Positions 25,350 to 35,136 of a stretch of DNA of 60,631 nt are shown one piece after another. The notes under the pieces were generated by a model. The model worked only from the letters and a program-made list of their open reading frames with translations. It did no database searches and was not told where the DNA came from. The stretch comes from Promethearchaeota archaeon (GTDB taxonomy: Archaea > Asgardarchaeota > Lokiarchaeia > Sigyniarchaeales > SOKP01). The DNA is taken from contig JAEOSU010000097.1 of the NCBI GenBank assembly GCA_016840165.1, positions 1 to 60,631 on the forward strand, given 5' to 3'. The translations under genes and the position numbers were made by a program. Positions within the stretch are counted from its first letter, which is position 1. Each line of letters starts with the position of its first letter.

Positions 25350-26852
25350 TTATATATTTTTTTTAAGATTTTTCTTTTTAAATTCTGAATATTTAGCCAA
25401 AGCGTTAAAACACTTGACGGGCATATCCCATAGTTCAAAAACTGGAATGTTAGCTTTAATAAATTCTCTTACCCATGGATTATGATAACCTTGAGGACCA
25501 ATATAAAAAATGGGGACCCTTTTTTTCATTATAAGTCGTTGAATTGGTTTCAAATAAATATTCTTCATCATTTCATTGGAAATCTCAAATTCATCATAGG
25601 CTTTACCCCCAGAACTTTTAATAATATCTAAAACCTCTTCGAATCCAAATACAGCATACAATATTATTCCATCTAATTCTCCTGAATTAATTAATAATTT
25701 AGGAATTTTAATGTATAAATTATATTGATTGAATTGAAAAGTGAGATCTAAAGGATTATCAATATTCGCTACTTCGGGTACATATTTTTTTAATCTTAAT
25801 TTTAAATCATCTGAAAACTCGGGAACTTGCAAGCCCATCTTTTCAGCGGCTTTAGCCATCATCGCACCGCATCCTCCAGAATCAGTGATAATCCCTAATC
25901 TCTTTCCGTGAGGGATGATTCCACTCGAAAACGTTCTTAAATAATACATCCAATCTTTTATTGAAATGGTTGAAATAATGCCCGTATCTTGAAATACAGA
26001 CTCAAATATTCTATCATTTCCTGCGATTGCACCTGTATGACCTCTAATTGATCGTGTTGCAGCTTCAGTCCCTCCCGCATAAATCCCAATGATTGGTTTC
26101 TCGTTAATAACCTTTTTAGCAAGATTAATAAACTCCCTCCCTCTTTTTAGTTCTTCTATATAAATTCCAATAACGCTAGTTTGCGGATCATTCCTAAAAA
26201 AATCTAAAAAATCAACAGTATCAATATTATCTTCATTTCCAATTGACACTGCCTTTCCAATTTTAACGCCCATCTCTCTACATATCCAAAAAATATGGGA
26301 AGCAACCGTACCAGATTGGGCTATTATTGAAATATTACCTCTTTCTGGGGTTGCATAAATCCACATGGTGTTTAAACTAGTATCCTTATATTCAGGATAT
26401 CTATACCAAGAATTATATACCCCGAGACAATTAGGACCAATAAATCTAATGTCATATTTAGCTGCAATCTGAGCTACTTTCTTATTCAGGTCAACATTTC
26501 CGACTTCTCTAAATCCCCCAGAAGTTATTATAGCATACTTTATACCCTTTTGTCCACATTCCTCTAAAACTTGAGGCACAATTTTTGGTCGTAGAATTAT
26601 CAAGGCTAATTCAGGGATTTCTGATAATTCTAATACATTTTCATAAGCTTTTAAAGCTTGAATTTCTTTTAGTTTTGGATGTATCGGAAAAATCTTATTT
26701 TTTGGAAACCCACCAAAAATTATATTCCTAAGTTGCATTGCTCCCATTGTTGAGAGAAATTCATTGTTAGCTCCAAAAACACAAATACTTTCCGGATTTA
26801 AAAAAGGGTAAAGAAAATGTTTATTTAAAAGATTTTCCTTAAATTCTGTCAA
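25350..26852 (-). CDS. ADP-forming acyl-CoA synthetase, alpha-type subunit, 500 aa
   Basis: The domain order is that of the alpha part of NDP-forming acyl-CoA synthetases (ACD family): a CoA-binding Rossmann domain (ICVFGANNEF near residue 23; IGPNCLGVYN near 138), a first succinyl-CoA-ligase-like domain (IIAQSGTVASHIF), and the phosphorylated histidine His272 in RGHTGAIAGND, then a second ligase-like domain. These enzymes make ATP or GTP from acyl-CoA in archaeal fermentation of amino acids and organic acids. The ATP-grasp beta part is absent and no beta gene is in the window. The start is a TTG after AGGTTTGA. It diverges from a related gene at 26962. Confidence 0.88.
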   Translation of the reverse strand: MTEFKENLLNKHFLYPFLNPESICVFGANNEFLSTMGAMQLRNIIFGGFPKNKIFPIHPKLKEIQALKAYENVLELSEIPELALIILRPKIVPQVLEECGQKGIKYAIITSGGFREVGNVDLNKKVAQIAAKYDIRFIGPNCLGVYNSWYRYPEYKDTSLNTMWIYATPERGNISIIAQSGTVASHIFWICREMGVKIGKAVSIGNEDNIDTVDFLDFFRNDPQTSVIGIYIEELKRGREFINLAKKVINEKPIIGIYAGGTEAATRSIRGHTGAIAGNDRIFESVFQDTGIISTISIKDWMYYLRTFSSGIIPHGKRLGIITDSGGCGAMMAKAAEKMGLQVPEFSDDLKLRLKKYVPEVANIDNPLDLTFQFNQYNLYIKIPKLLINSGELDGIILYAVFGFEEVLDIIKSSGGKAYDEFEISNEMMKNIYLKPIQRLIMKKRVPIFYIGPQGYHNPWVREFIKANIPVFELWDMPVKCFNALAKYSEFKKKNLKKNI

Positions 26853-26961
26853 TTTTCAAACCTATAAATGTGATTAATATTAAATTGGAAAATTATTATA
26901 ATAATTTAATTTTGATTTTTAATGATACTATATAACTTCTTAAAAATTATTTTTTACTCAT

Positions 26962-28359
26962 ATGTCCGTTAAATCAAACAGTTTAGACTTTTTTTTTAAT
27001 CCTAAAACAGTGGCAATTATTGGAGCATCTGAATCCTTGAAATTTGGATATACCATGACTAACTATCTTTTAAAATCTTCATTCAAAACATATCCAGTAA
27101 ATATAAGCAAAGAAAAGATTTTTGGATATAAAGCCTATAAAAGGATCTCTGATATTCCAGAACAAATAGAGCTAGCTATTATTATTGTGCCTAATGAAAA
27201 TGTACTAGAGGCTATAAAGGATTGTATAAAAAGCAATGTAAAAGGAATTATCATTGAAACTGCAGGTTTTGCAGAAACGGGAATAGAAAAATATGTCCAA
27301 ATTCAACATGAGATTGAGGAAATAGCTAAAACTGCTAATATCAGAATAATCGGTCCAAATTGTGTAGGAATTACTAATTTCAATAATAATTTCACAACCA
27401 CCGATGTAGAATTTGATAAACTGCTAGAAGGAGGCAAAATTTCGATTATTGCTCAATCTGGGGTGCTAGGGAACGTTGTTGTAGATTGGGCTTCAAGTCA
27501 AAAAGTTGCGTTTGCTAAATCAATAACCTTTGGTAATAAAGTAGATGTGGACGAAATTGATATGTTAGAGTATTTAGAAAATGATCCATATACAAAAGTT
27601 ATCACTCTTTACCTTGAAGGAGTTAAGAAAGGAAGAAAATTAATTGAAATTCTAAAACGAGTGACCAAACCTGTAATTGTATTAAAAAATGGACGGAGTA
27701 AAGCTGGTTTTAACGCGATTAAAAGTCATACTGGTTCAATAGCGGGGGATGATAAAATTTACGACGCAATCTTTAAACAACTCCCGGGTGTATTTAGAGT
27801 AGATAATTTTTACGAGATGTTTGATATTGCCCAAATATTCGCAACTCAACCATTACCTAATGGAAAAAATGTTGCAATTATAACTGCTTCTGGAAGTTTA
27901 GGTTCCTTAGCATGTGATCAAATTGAGCAAATTGGTTTAAATTTAGCTCCCTTAAAAAAATCGACTATAGAGCAAATGAAAAAAGATTCACCAAACTGGA
28001 CTTCTTTAAGAAATCCAATAGATCTAGGTCCTTCTGTATTTGCAACTTTCAAACCTGCTCTCACAGCGTTAATGAACGATGAGAATGTTCACGCAGTATT
28101 ATATATCTTCGCAGTTCCCCAAAAACCTTTAGAGACATTTTCTTTAACAATGATTCCCCAATTTCGACTCATAAATAAACTTGTAACCAAATTTAAAAAG
28201 CCAGTAACAATTTGTGTATTTGGATCACGCTGGACATTGGATTATCTCTTAGAAGAGTCACCAAAATATAATATTCCCATAATGACAAGAACAGATCACG
28301 CACTCAAAGGACTAAAAATGATGTACGATTTCAAAGCTATAAAAGAACGTAAAATTTGA
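26962..28359 (+). CDS. ADP-forming acyl-CoA synthetase, alpha-type subunit, 465 aa
   Basis: This is a second ACD alpha-type protein, with CoA-binding VAIIGASES (near residue 18), IGPNCVGITN, IIAQSGVLGN, and the catalytic His256 in KSHTGSIAGDD. It ends earlier than its divergent neighbour at 25350, and the two are clearly homologous but not recent duplicates. Substrate choice cannot be told from the sequence. The divergent promoter region between them is 109 bases and strongly AT-rich, and the ATG has no ribosome site, so a leaderless transcript is likely. It converges on the amidotransferase gene. Confidence 0.87.
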   Translation: MSVKSNSLDFFFNPKTVAIIGASESLKFGYTMTNYLLKSSFKTYPVNISKEKIFGYKAYKRISDIPEQIELAIIIVPNENVLEAIKDCIKSNVKGIIIETAGFAETGIEKYVQIQHEIEEIAKTANIRIIGPNCVGITNFNNNFTTTDVEFDKLLEGGKISIIAQSGVLGNVVVDWASSQKVAFAKSITFGNKVDVDEIDMLEYLENDPYTKVITLYLEGVKKGRKLIEILKRVTKPVIVLKNGRSKAGFNAIKSHTGSIAGDDKIYDAIFKQLPGVFRVDNFYEMFDIAQIFATQPLPNGKNVAIITASGSLGSLACDQIEQIGLNLAPLKKSTIEQMKKDSPNWTSLRNPIDLGPSVFATFKPALTALMNDENVHAVLYIFAVPQKPLETFSLTMIPQFRLINKLVTKFKKPVTICVFGSRWTLDYLLEESPKYNIPIMTRTDHALKGLKMMYDFKAIKERKI

Positions 28360-28374
28360 AATAAAATAAGGTTT

Positions 28375-29124
28375 TTAAAGGTTTAACTTATTAATTTGAA
28401 TCTTAAATTTATTACTTTGTATATTAGGAATGCTAAGCAAAGAGCCATTTGGGATTTCTAATGCTTTAGAACTAAGAGGAGTTGTACTAATCAAGATTCT
28501 ATTTAGTATCTTTTCAATGAATACTGTTGTATGCCGTCCATTAAAACTATCATTTTGATATTTAATTATATGGCATTCATTTAAATTGAATAGGAAAGCG
28601 TTAGCAGCACTATTTACGTGGATATTCTTTAAAGTTAATTCTATTGCGTTTTTTATACTGTTTTGAGATTTTAAATGATCCAATATCGTACATAGGTATC
28701 TTCTGGTATCTAAATCAGAATTATTTTGAATATATTGAAGATTGTTATCGTTTAAAACCGGAAATGAGCTCATTTTGATTGTACCATTGTGAGCAAGACA
28801 AAAGCTATCTCCTACACAAATTGGATGTACATTAGCTAATGTCTTCTTTCCAAAAAGAGTTTTTCTTGCATGAATCAAAAGAAATCGCGTTTTTATTTTT
28901 GCTAAATCTTGCCACTTACAATTATAAATCGGATGTAAAGTTCTTCTTATTATAAGTTTTTTAGAGTCAATTGGAATATACGCAAATCCCCATCCTACTC
29001 CATGGTGTCCAAATATATCATATTTTTTTAAATAATTCCAATGGCATGATTGTATGAATTTCTTTAAAACCTCAATTGGTATATTATTAGGTTGAAGTGA
29101 ATAATGAATAAGCATTCGACACAT
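28375..29124 (-). CDS. Class II glutamine amidotransferase, YafJ-like
   Basis: After removal of Met1 the N-terminal Cys2 (MCRMLIHYS) would be the nucleophile, as in Ntn-type class II amidotransferases. Other family features are HHGVGWGFAY near residue 40, the HARKTLFG and NVHPICV segments, and FCLAHNGTI for the glutamine pocket. The protein is a single glutaminase domain of 249 residues without a synthetase domain, like YafJ/Gat proteins, so the acceptor of the ammonia is not known. It starts 20 bases after the MFS gene at 29145, so the two form an operon. Confidence 0.88.
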   Translation of the reverse strand: MCRMLIHYSLQPNNIPIEVLKKFIQSCHWNYLKKYDIFGHHGVGWGFAYIPIDSKKLIIRRTLHPIYNCKWQDLAKIKTRFLLIHARKTLFGKKTLANVHPICVGDSFCLAHNGTIKMSSFPVLNDNNLQYIQNNSDLDTRRYLCTILDHLKSQNSIKNAIELTLKNIHVNSAANAFLFNLNECHIIKYQNDSFNGRHTTVFIEKILNRILISTTPLSSKALEIPNGSLLSIPNIQSNKFKIQINKLNL

Positions 29125-29144
29125 AAGCTAAATTCCTAACTCAT

Positions 29145-30422
29145 TCACTTAATCTGACTCAAATCTACTCCTTTTGTTTCCCTTAAGAATATAAAGATTA
29201 GTGGAAGATTAACTATTAAAAGCAAGCTAAGAACGATAAATGACATCTCTAAACTGAAGAAATAACTAATAACTCCATTAAATACTAACCCAAGAGTAAT
29301 CCCAAATGCGCTTAATAAAGACTTTAATCCACTAGCTGTACCCCGTACATCAGTAGGAACTATTTCAACAATAACAAGCCTAATAACCACTCCAATACCC
29401 CAAAAAGAAACATTTGCAAGAGCAGCACCGGTGGCAACGGGAATAATTGCAAAATTTTCTAATTTGCTCCCGATAATTACCGTAAATATCGAGATAATAA
29501 AAAGAATGGAATAAAGATAGAATAATGGTTTTCTTCCATACTTGTCAGCGAAAATGCCAGTAAAGAGATATCCTAAAATTACAGCGAAACTCATAACTAA
29601 TACAATAATATTGATATCCCCTTCTGTTAAATTAGGACTGTCATTAATGTATTTTTCGCCTAATGATACAAAAATATAATTAAAACCCACTAGAATCGTT
29701 ATTATCATTAAGCTAACAACTTCCTTTTTTCTTTTTGAAGCGAAAATGGTTCTTAAATTGTTCATTAATAAATGTTTTTTAACAGATACTTCCATAATTT
29801 TATATTCTTCATACTTTGAGGTTTCCTTTAGAGTGAAAAAAATGATAATGCTTAAAGGAATCCCAAGAATTACCGAAAAAATAGGCATTCCACGCCAAAA
29901 CGATGAAGCTTCTGTAATAAAAATAGATCGAAAAATAGGTAATAAAATTGAGCCCGTAACCCCTCCAATAAGCACCAAATTAGTTAATCTACCACGCTTA
30001 TCTGCAGGACTCTCTTCATTTATATAAATTACCCATATATCTGAGCTAAAAAATAGATACAAAAAGAATAGATAAAGGGTATATTGTATTATATCTGTGG
30101 AGAAAATTATTAACAGAGAAAATAATCCCATTCCGAGTACGGTGGTTGCCAATAGAATCTTTCTTCCAAACCTATCTGCAAGTAATTGGTTAAAAAATAC
30201 AAAATACATACCTATTGATGCTAAGGCGATACAAAAAGAAAGAATGCTCTCTCCGATATTTGCAGGAAACCCTATAAGAAATTCCTCAATTATTTTCGAA
30301 GGGATTACATTAGGATAATTTGTAGTGTACGTATCAAGTATTTCTACAAACATCAGAACAATTATTAAATATACAAGGTAGCTTTTTGAACGTAATAAAT
30401 TCTTCTTCTTGTTTTCATTCAT
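29145..30422 (-). CDS. MFS transporter, sugar/metabolite:H+ symporter-like
   Basis: A twelve-helix protein of 425 residues with MFS motif A-like loops LADRFGRKI (after helix 2) and FADKYGRKP (after helix 8), and a PAGDKRGR-like loop after helix 4 (SPADKRGRL). The pattern with two RxGR loops is typical of the sugar-porter and metabolite:H+ symporter families. The substrate is unknown. It is the first gene of an operon with the class II amidotransferase. Confidence 0.87.
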   Translation of the reverse strand: MNENKKKNLLRSKSYLVYLIIVLMFVEILDTYTTNYPNVIPSKIIEEFLIGFPANIGESILSFCIALASIGMYFVFFNQLLADRFGRKILLATTVLGMGLFSLLIIFSTDIIQYTLYLFFLYLFFSSDIWVIYINEESPADKRGRLTNLVLIGGVTGSILLPIFRSIFITEASSFWRGMPIFSVILGIPLSIIIFFTLKETSKYEEYKIMEVSVKKHLLMNNLRTIFASKRKKEVVSLMIITILVGFNYIFVSLGEKYINDSPNLTEGDINIIVLVMSFAVILGYLFTGIFADKYGRKPLFYLYSILFIISIFTVIIGSKLENFAIIPVATGAALANVSFWGIGVVIRLVIVEIVPTDVRGTASGLKSLLSAFGITLGLVFNGVISYFFSLEMSFIVLSLLLIVNLPLIFIFLRETKGVDLSQIK

Positions 30423-30579
30423 ATATACTTATTTTTTCTCTATATATTTAAGAGTTATTTTTGGCAGAATCTTAACCCACTCAGAATTCTTATGTAACAT
30501 TTAAGTAAATAAATTAACATCTGAGAAAGGAGAAAATTTTATCAAGAAATCCTCTTTTTCATATCTAATTAATTTATTT

Positions 30580-32007
30580 ATGATGAGAATGTTAAAACCT
30601 CGAGAATTACATGGAAAACGATTATTAGGGTATTCTTTAGGAGATCTAGGATTACTACTGCCAAGAACGTTTGAAGGTGTCTTTATATTCCAATTTTACG
30701 TGTATACAGTTAATTTAAACTCGTTATTAGTATCCATTGGGTTCTCAGCGCAATTGATTATAGGAGCAGTGTCTGCTATAATCTTTGGTGTTCTTGTTGA
30801 CAATAAGAAACCGGGAAAATATGGAAAGCGTCGCCCTTTTTTACTTTTAGGTCTTCCGATATGGTTTATTACCACAATTTTAATTTGGTTTCCTCCAAAT
30901 TCTCCTATTGATAATTCTTTTTATTTACCTACCGCCAGCTATTTTTGGATCATCTATATTATCAGAGCAATTTCTCACGCTCTTATTTATACAGTATATA
31001 CTTCAATGTTACCCGAACAGTCCCAAACGTTTAAAAACAGGGAAAAGTTAGCTTCATTTTCGTCATTTTTTCAAATTTCCGCATCAATTATTGCTTTAAT
31101 GCTACCATTAATTGTACAGAGTGCTTTACCTGATCCTAAAATGGTTAAATGGTGGAATCCCTCTGGCGAGATTATTCAAATATTTATTCCTTTAATTGGA
31201 ATGTCATTTGCGATTTTTGGATTAATTGCTACTATTTTAGTCTTTATATCTGTTGATGAAAGCTTTTACAATAACAATCCTATTGTTCAATCTGAAAAAA
31301 TAAAAGTTATGGATGCATTAAAACGACTATCAATCCCCCTTAAAGATAGGAATTACTTAAAACTGATTATGGCAGTGTTTTTCATTACGGCAAATGCAAG
31401 AATCGTAGGTTTATTAGTTTTTCCCTTTCAGACATATGTAATGCAATTTCAAGCTGCTCAATTTTTTATTTATATCCTTTTCTCAACTCTAAGTAAGTTT
31501 ATTTGGTATTTTATTTGGAAACGAATCCGTAAAAAATTCAATATCTTGAAAACTTTTTCTGCATGTATCCTCTTTGCAGTTTGTGGCTCGTTTATTGATA
31601 TCTTTTTCTTATTTGGCAAATTATCTTTCGAATTTAGCTTAATTTTATATATTGTCTCATGGAGTAGTGTTTTAGGTTCGATGTATGCCTTCCCCCTCTT
31701 CTCAATCCCCATCACCGCTTCATTAGTTCATGATGCTGCTAACCAAAGCACTGGATCTTCTTTAGATGTAAAGATGTCTAAAATTTCGGGTTCTTATTAC
31801 GGATTGTTTAATTTTAGCAACACCTTAGGGCCTGCTTTTGCTTCCTTATTCATAGGAGCTCTGCTTTCTGGTAATAATGAAGAAAATCCCATAGTAATTA
31901 TCATTAGTTTTCTTTTTATTGGAGTATTTTATTTGCTCACTTTTCTATTCATTAATAGAATAAAACTTTCTAAAACATCATACTATTCTGGTCGTAGTCA
32001 ACAATAA
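30580..32007 (+). CDS. MFS transporter, GPH (MelB-like) type
   Basis: The 475-residue, twelve-helix protein begins with GYSLGDLGLLLPRT and has the DNKKPGKYGKRRPFLLLG loop after helix 2, both typical of glycoside-pentoside-hexuronide:cation symporters. The annotated ATG lacks a ribosome site. A good AAAGGAG at 30526-30532 lies 8 bases before an in-frame ATC at 30541, which would add 13 residues; the usual family N-terminus favours the ATG. It diverges from the MFS gene at 29145 and may import a sugar used with the island at 51-56 kb, but this is a guess. Confidence 0.85.
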   Translation: MMRMLKPRELHGKRLLGYSLGDLGLLLPRTFEGVFIFQFYVYTVNLNSLLVSIGFSAQLIIGAVSAIIFGVLVDNKKPGKYGKRRPFLLLGLPIWFITTILIWFPPNSPIDNSFYLPTASYFWIIYIIRAISHALIYTVYTSMLPEQSQTFKNREKLASFSSFFQISASIIALMLPLIVQSALPDPKMVKWWNPSGEIIQIFIPLIGMSFAIFGLIATILVFISVDESFYNNNPIVQSEKIKVMDALKRLSIPLKDRNYLKLIMAVFFITANARIVGLLVFPFQTYVMQFQAAQFFIYILFSTLSKFIWYFIWKRIRKKFNILKTFSACILFAVCGSFIDIFFLFGKLSFEFSLILYIVSWSSVLGSMYAFPLFSIPITASLVHDAANQSTGSSLDVKMSKISGSYYGLFNFSNTLGPAFASLFIGALLSGNNEENPIVIIISFLFIGVFYLLTFLFINRIKLSKTSYYSGRSQQ

Positions 32008-32111
32008 ATAAGTTTTTTTCATGGAAAGAAATTTTATAGAAGACTCAAGTATTAAAAGCTCTTAAAAAGATATGTTATTATAATGTAATTAAATTTAAAG
32101 AGAGGATAATA

Positions 32112-32909
32112 ATTTCTGAGAAACAATTTGAGCATATTTTATATAAACAAGAAAATGGAATCGCTACTATAACTTTAAACCGTCCAAGTAGTTTTAATGC
32201 TTTGAATTACCCATTACTTACTGAGATGATAGAGCTTTTGGAGGCAAAAAGGAGGGATAAGGCCATTCGAGTCATTGTTATAGAAGGTTCAGGAGAAAAT
32301 TTTAGTTCAGGTGATGATTTAAAGAGTATGGGTCCTGAAGGCTCACGTTTTTCACCTTTAGAGGACGGATCACGATTGCCTCATCATAAAGTCATACGAC
32401 TGATTCGCGAAATTCAAAAACCATTTATAGCGACAATTCAAGGTTATTGTTTGGGAGCTGGATTTGAATTAACTCTGGCGTGTGATTTTAGATTAGCTTC
32501 AGAGAATATAAGAATGGGGGACCATCGAGCCACAAGAGCAATTTGTGTGATGAGTGGCGCTAGTTGGCTCCTACCTCGAATAATTGGATTTAGTCGTGCA
32601 ACAGACATAATTTTAACTGGAAGGATAATTGAAGCGAAAGAGGCTTTAGAAATTGGCTTAGTAAATGAAGTATATAAGGTTTCAGAATTTATAGATAAAA
32701 CTATTGAATATATTCGAAAAATAGCAGAAATGCCAACTAAATGCCTTGGATACAATAAAAATATGCTCAATTACTCTCAGTATAACGAGTTATTCCCTTC
32801 TCTTCAAAATGAATTCCGATTATATCTTAAAAATATCAGAACTCACGATTTTGGGGAAGGTATGAAATCGTTTCTGAAAAAGCGTGAACCCAGATTTATA
32901 GGTAGATGA
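32112..32909 (+). CDS. Enoyl-CoA hydratase/isomerase family, apparent ATT start
   Basis: The protein is a crotonase with GIATITLNRPSSFNALN at the N-terminus, the oxyanion-hole loops SSGDDLKSM and GYCLGAGFELTLACD, and the C-terminal half of the family. The first conserved block is encoded upstream of the TTG at 32202, and no ATG, GTG or TTG lies in frame between it and the stop at 32037-32039. GAGAGG at 32100-32105 lies six bases before an ATT at 32112, giving a normal 265-residue protein. The start is therefore probably ATT, or the sequence has an error there. Crotonases hydrate enoyl-CoA in fatty-acid or amino-acid breakdown; one catalytic Glu is not obvious (RATRAICVMSG in its place), so a variant reaction is possible. 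Confidence 0.85.
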   Translation: MSEKQFEHILYKQENGIATITLNRPSSFNALNYPLLTEMIELLEAKRRDKAIRVIVIEGSGENFSSGDDLKSMGPEGSRFSPLEDGSRLPHHKVIRLIREIQKPFIATIQGYCLGAGFELTLACDFRLASENIRMGDHRATRAICVMSGASWLLPRIIGFSRATDIILTGRIIEAKEALEIGLVNEVYKVSEFIDKTIEYIRKIAEMPTKCLGYNKNMLNYSQYNELFPSLQNEFRLYLKNIRTHDFGEGMKSFLKKREPRFIGR

Positions 32910-33055
32910 CTAGGTTTTTAATCGTTATTAGAGATTAATTTGCTGTACCTTTTTTTGAACCAGAAATCCAAAGACTATAATATGATGAATATAATTATAT
33001 TTAGGAGTAAAAAACAATTTCTTAACCAAAAAAAAATTTTCATTGAGTTGATTTT

Positions 33056-35089
33056 ATGGGAATTGATAAATCAATTGAAGATCCGTGGGGCTCTGAAGAA
33101 TCTGAAAAGGAAGATGTTGAAAGAGAAAAATTAGAGCAAGAGAGGCTTGAAAGAGAAAGAAAAGAACAAGAACGATTAGAACAAGAAAAACTTGAAAGAG
33201 AGCGCTTAGAAAAAGAACGATTTGAACAATTGAAAATGAACGCTAAATTATACCCTAATAACTCATTGTTTATGATCCCAAGTTGGAGTGATTTATTAGG
33301 GTATCCCTCCTTAGGCACCTACGTAAATCATCCAGTCTCGAAAATAGAAAGTGATAACGTTATCTTTTTTAGTGGGTATGATTATTCCATTGAAACCCAA
33401 AAAGGAACACTTCATTGCTTATTCGGTCTTGGATACCACTACCTTAAATTTGAGTTGGAATCTGGTAAATACATCACTGACAATAGACTCTTAACTGGAT
33501 TAGTATTACCCGATTTTGTCTATGATCATATGGCTATGTCAAGTAATATTACCCTAGCAGAAGATCGCGACGTAATTATAGCAGAAAATGTGATTAAAGT
33601 CCCTATTGATTTATCAGATAAATCAGAGGAGCACTTAACTTTTATAAAGGGCGCGCTGATGCGGAATGTGTTCATCCCTAATAAGGACATATTTTTAGAG
33701 ATGATGAATCAAATAAGTGATATGGATTCCTATAATATCTCAACTGAAGGTTATAAGATTTTAAGTGCACATTGGGACTTTTTCAACCAAATTTTAGTTT
33801 CAGATAAAATAAACACCATAAATGATACTTCTTACCTTAATCCTACAGCAGGTATAAATGAAATTACTATTACAGCAGATCCATTTCTAGAGGAAATCAT
33901 CTCTCTTGTAAATCTCACACTTATCAAGGATAATATAAAAATCCTAAAAGGTGTTTATTCCGAAGTTGAGGTTGATCCTATGTATCTGTTCTCCATACTA
34001 GAACAAGCAGCGACAATTTTAAGTTCGAAAATACCACTTCTCAATTCGAAATCATCAGCCTTAGTTACAAAAAAGAGCTCCAAAGCAACAATTTTTGCTT
34101 CTGCAGAAGAACGCCTTGATGCATTTATTAGTTGGCCATTACAATTTAAAAGAAAAGCAAAAATACAACAAGTAAAAATACCTAAACCCGTGGAACCGCT
34201 CTCAATTTTGAGCCAGGATCAGGCTGAACCTGTCGATATTAAAACTACGGAACTTCAGGAGATCGAACAAGAAACATTTGAATTAGAAACCTTAAAATCT
34301 GAAATTGTGGAACATAAACCATTACCCTCTCCTCCCAAAGCAGATATTAAGCAGATACTATCATATTTAAAGAAAGTGATTGAAGAAAATTATGAAATGC
34401 CCTCTATCGGACGTGCTTTCGAACTCGCGAGAGAAAGTGCAAGACAGATGGGGGTAAACGCAACCACTTTACATCAATCAAAAATCTGGGAAATGAGTAA
34501 ATATGCTAATATATATGCTAAAAAGGACCCAGGTTATGGATTACCTGAAAAAGAAAAAGAAGTTTTAGTTCGGAAAATAGATAAATGGCTTTTTGAGATT
34601 GAAGAAAATGAACGATTGGAAAGAGAACGGATAGAAAAGGCTCGATTAGAGAAAGAACGACTAGAACGATTAGAACGGGAAAGAATTGAGAAAGAAAGAC
34701 TAGAAAAGGAAAGAAAAGAGAGAGAACGTCTTGAACAAATTCGCTTAGAAAAAGAAAGATTAGCCCAAGAACAATTAGAAAAAGAACGATTAGAAAAAAT
34801 TGAGAAACAAAAAGCAGAAGCGCTTAGATTAGAACGGGAAAGATTAGAAAAGATTGAAAGAGAAAAGCAAGAGGAAATAAGATTAGAAAAGGAACGTTTG
34901 GAAAAGGAAAAACAGGAATTAGAAGCTATTGAGAAAGAAAAGCAGGAACTTAAAAGGTTGAAAAAAGAAAGAAAACTAAAAGAAAAGGAAGCTAAACGGG
35001 AAGCAAAAAAGCGGAAAAAATTAGAGAAACAAAAGAAAAAACTAGAAGAAAAGAAGTTAAAGGAACAAGAAAAATTGAAAAAACTCTAA
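33056..35089 (+). CDS. Protein with long ER/K single alpha-helix, 677 aa
   Basis: Residues 15-60 and 517-677 consist of ER/K repeats (LEKERLEKERKERER type) in which Glu and Arg/Lys alternate at i, i+4, the mark of a stable single alpha-helix as in myosin VI and caldesmon. At 1.5 angstrom per residue the C-terminal helix of 161 residues would be about 24 nm long. Between them lies a globular middle of unknown fold (about 65-400), with a Pro-rich linker, then a small helical domain (about 425-515, LSYLKKVIEENYEMPSIGRAF). No signal peptide or membrane helix. The gene stands just before the roadblock/GTPase cluster on the opposite strand. A ruler, spacer or scaffold role is inferred. Confidence 0.75.
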   Translation: MGIDKSIEDPWGSEESEKEDVEREKLEQERLERERKEQERLEQEKLERERLEKERFEQLKMNAKLYPNNSLFMIPSWSDLLGYPSLGTYVNHPVSKIESDNVIFFSGYDYSIETQKGTLHCLFGLGYHYLKFELESGKYITDNRLLTGLVLPDFVYDHMAMSSNITLAEDRDVIIAENVIKVPIDLSDKSEEHLTFIKGALMRNVFIPNKDIFLEMMNQISDMDSYNISTEGYKILSAHWDFFNQILVSDKINTINDTSYLNPTAGINEITITADPFLEEIISLVNLTLIKDNIKILKGVYSEVEVDPMYLFSILEQAATILSSKIPLLNSKSSALVTKKSSKATIFASAEERLDAFISWPLQFKRKAKIQQVKIPKPVEPLSILSQDQAEPVDIKTTELQEIEQETFELETLKSEIVEHKPLPSPPKADIKQILSYLKKVIEENYEMPSIGRAFELARESARQMGVNATTLHQSKIWEMSKYANIYAKKDPGYGLPEKEKEVLVRKIDKWLFEIEENERLERERIEKARLEKERLERLERERIEKERLEKERKERERLEQIRLEKERLAQEQLEKERLEKIEKQKAEALRLERERLEKIEREKQEEIRLEKERLEKEKQELEAIEKEKQELKRLKKERKLKEKEAKREAKKRKKLEKQKKKLEEKKLKEQEKLKKL

Positions 35090-35136
35090 ACTATTTTAAA
35101 TTTTTAAAAATAAGTAAGGGAAATAAGCAAAACTTG

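Noticed and set aside
25350..28359. Recent tandem duplication of the two ACD genes
   Set aside because: They are divergent in orientation and the protein sequences differ widely beyond the core motifs.
32940..33134. 64-codon ORF before the ER/K protein
   Set aside because: It overlaps the start of the ER/K gene in another frame, has no ribosome site and a low-complexity sequence.
34600..35089. Minisatellite-like GAAAGAGAA repeats
   Set aside because: The repeats follow codon frame and encode the ER/K helix with varied synonymous codons, so they reflect the protein rather than a DNA repeat.
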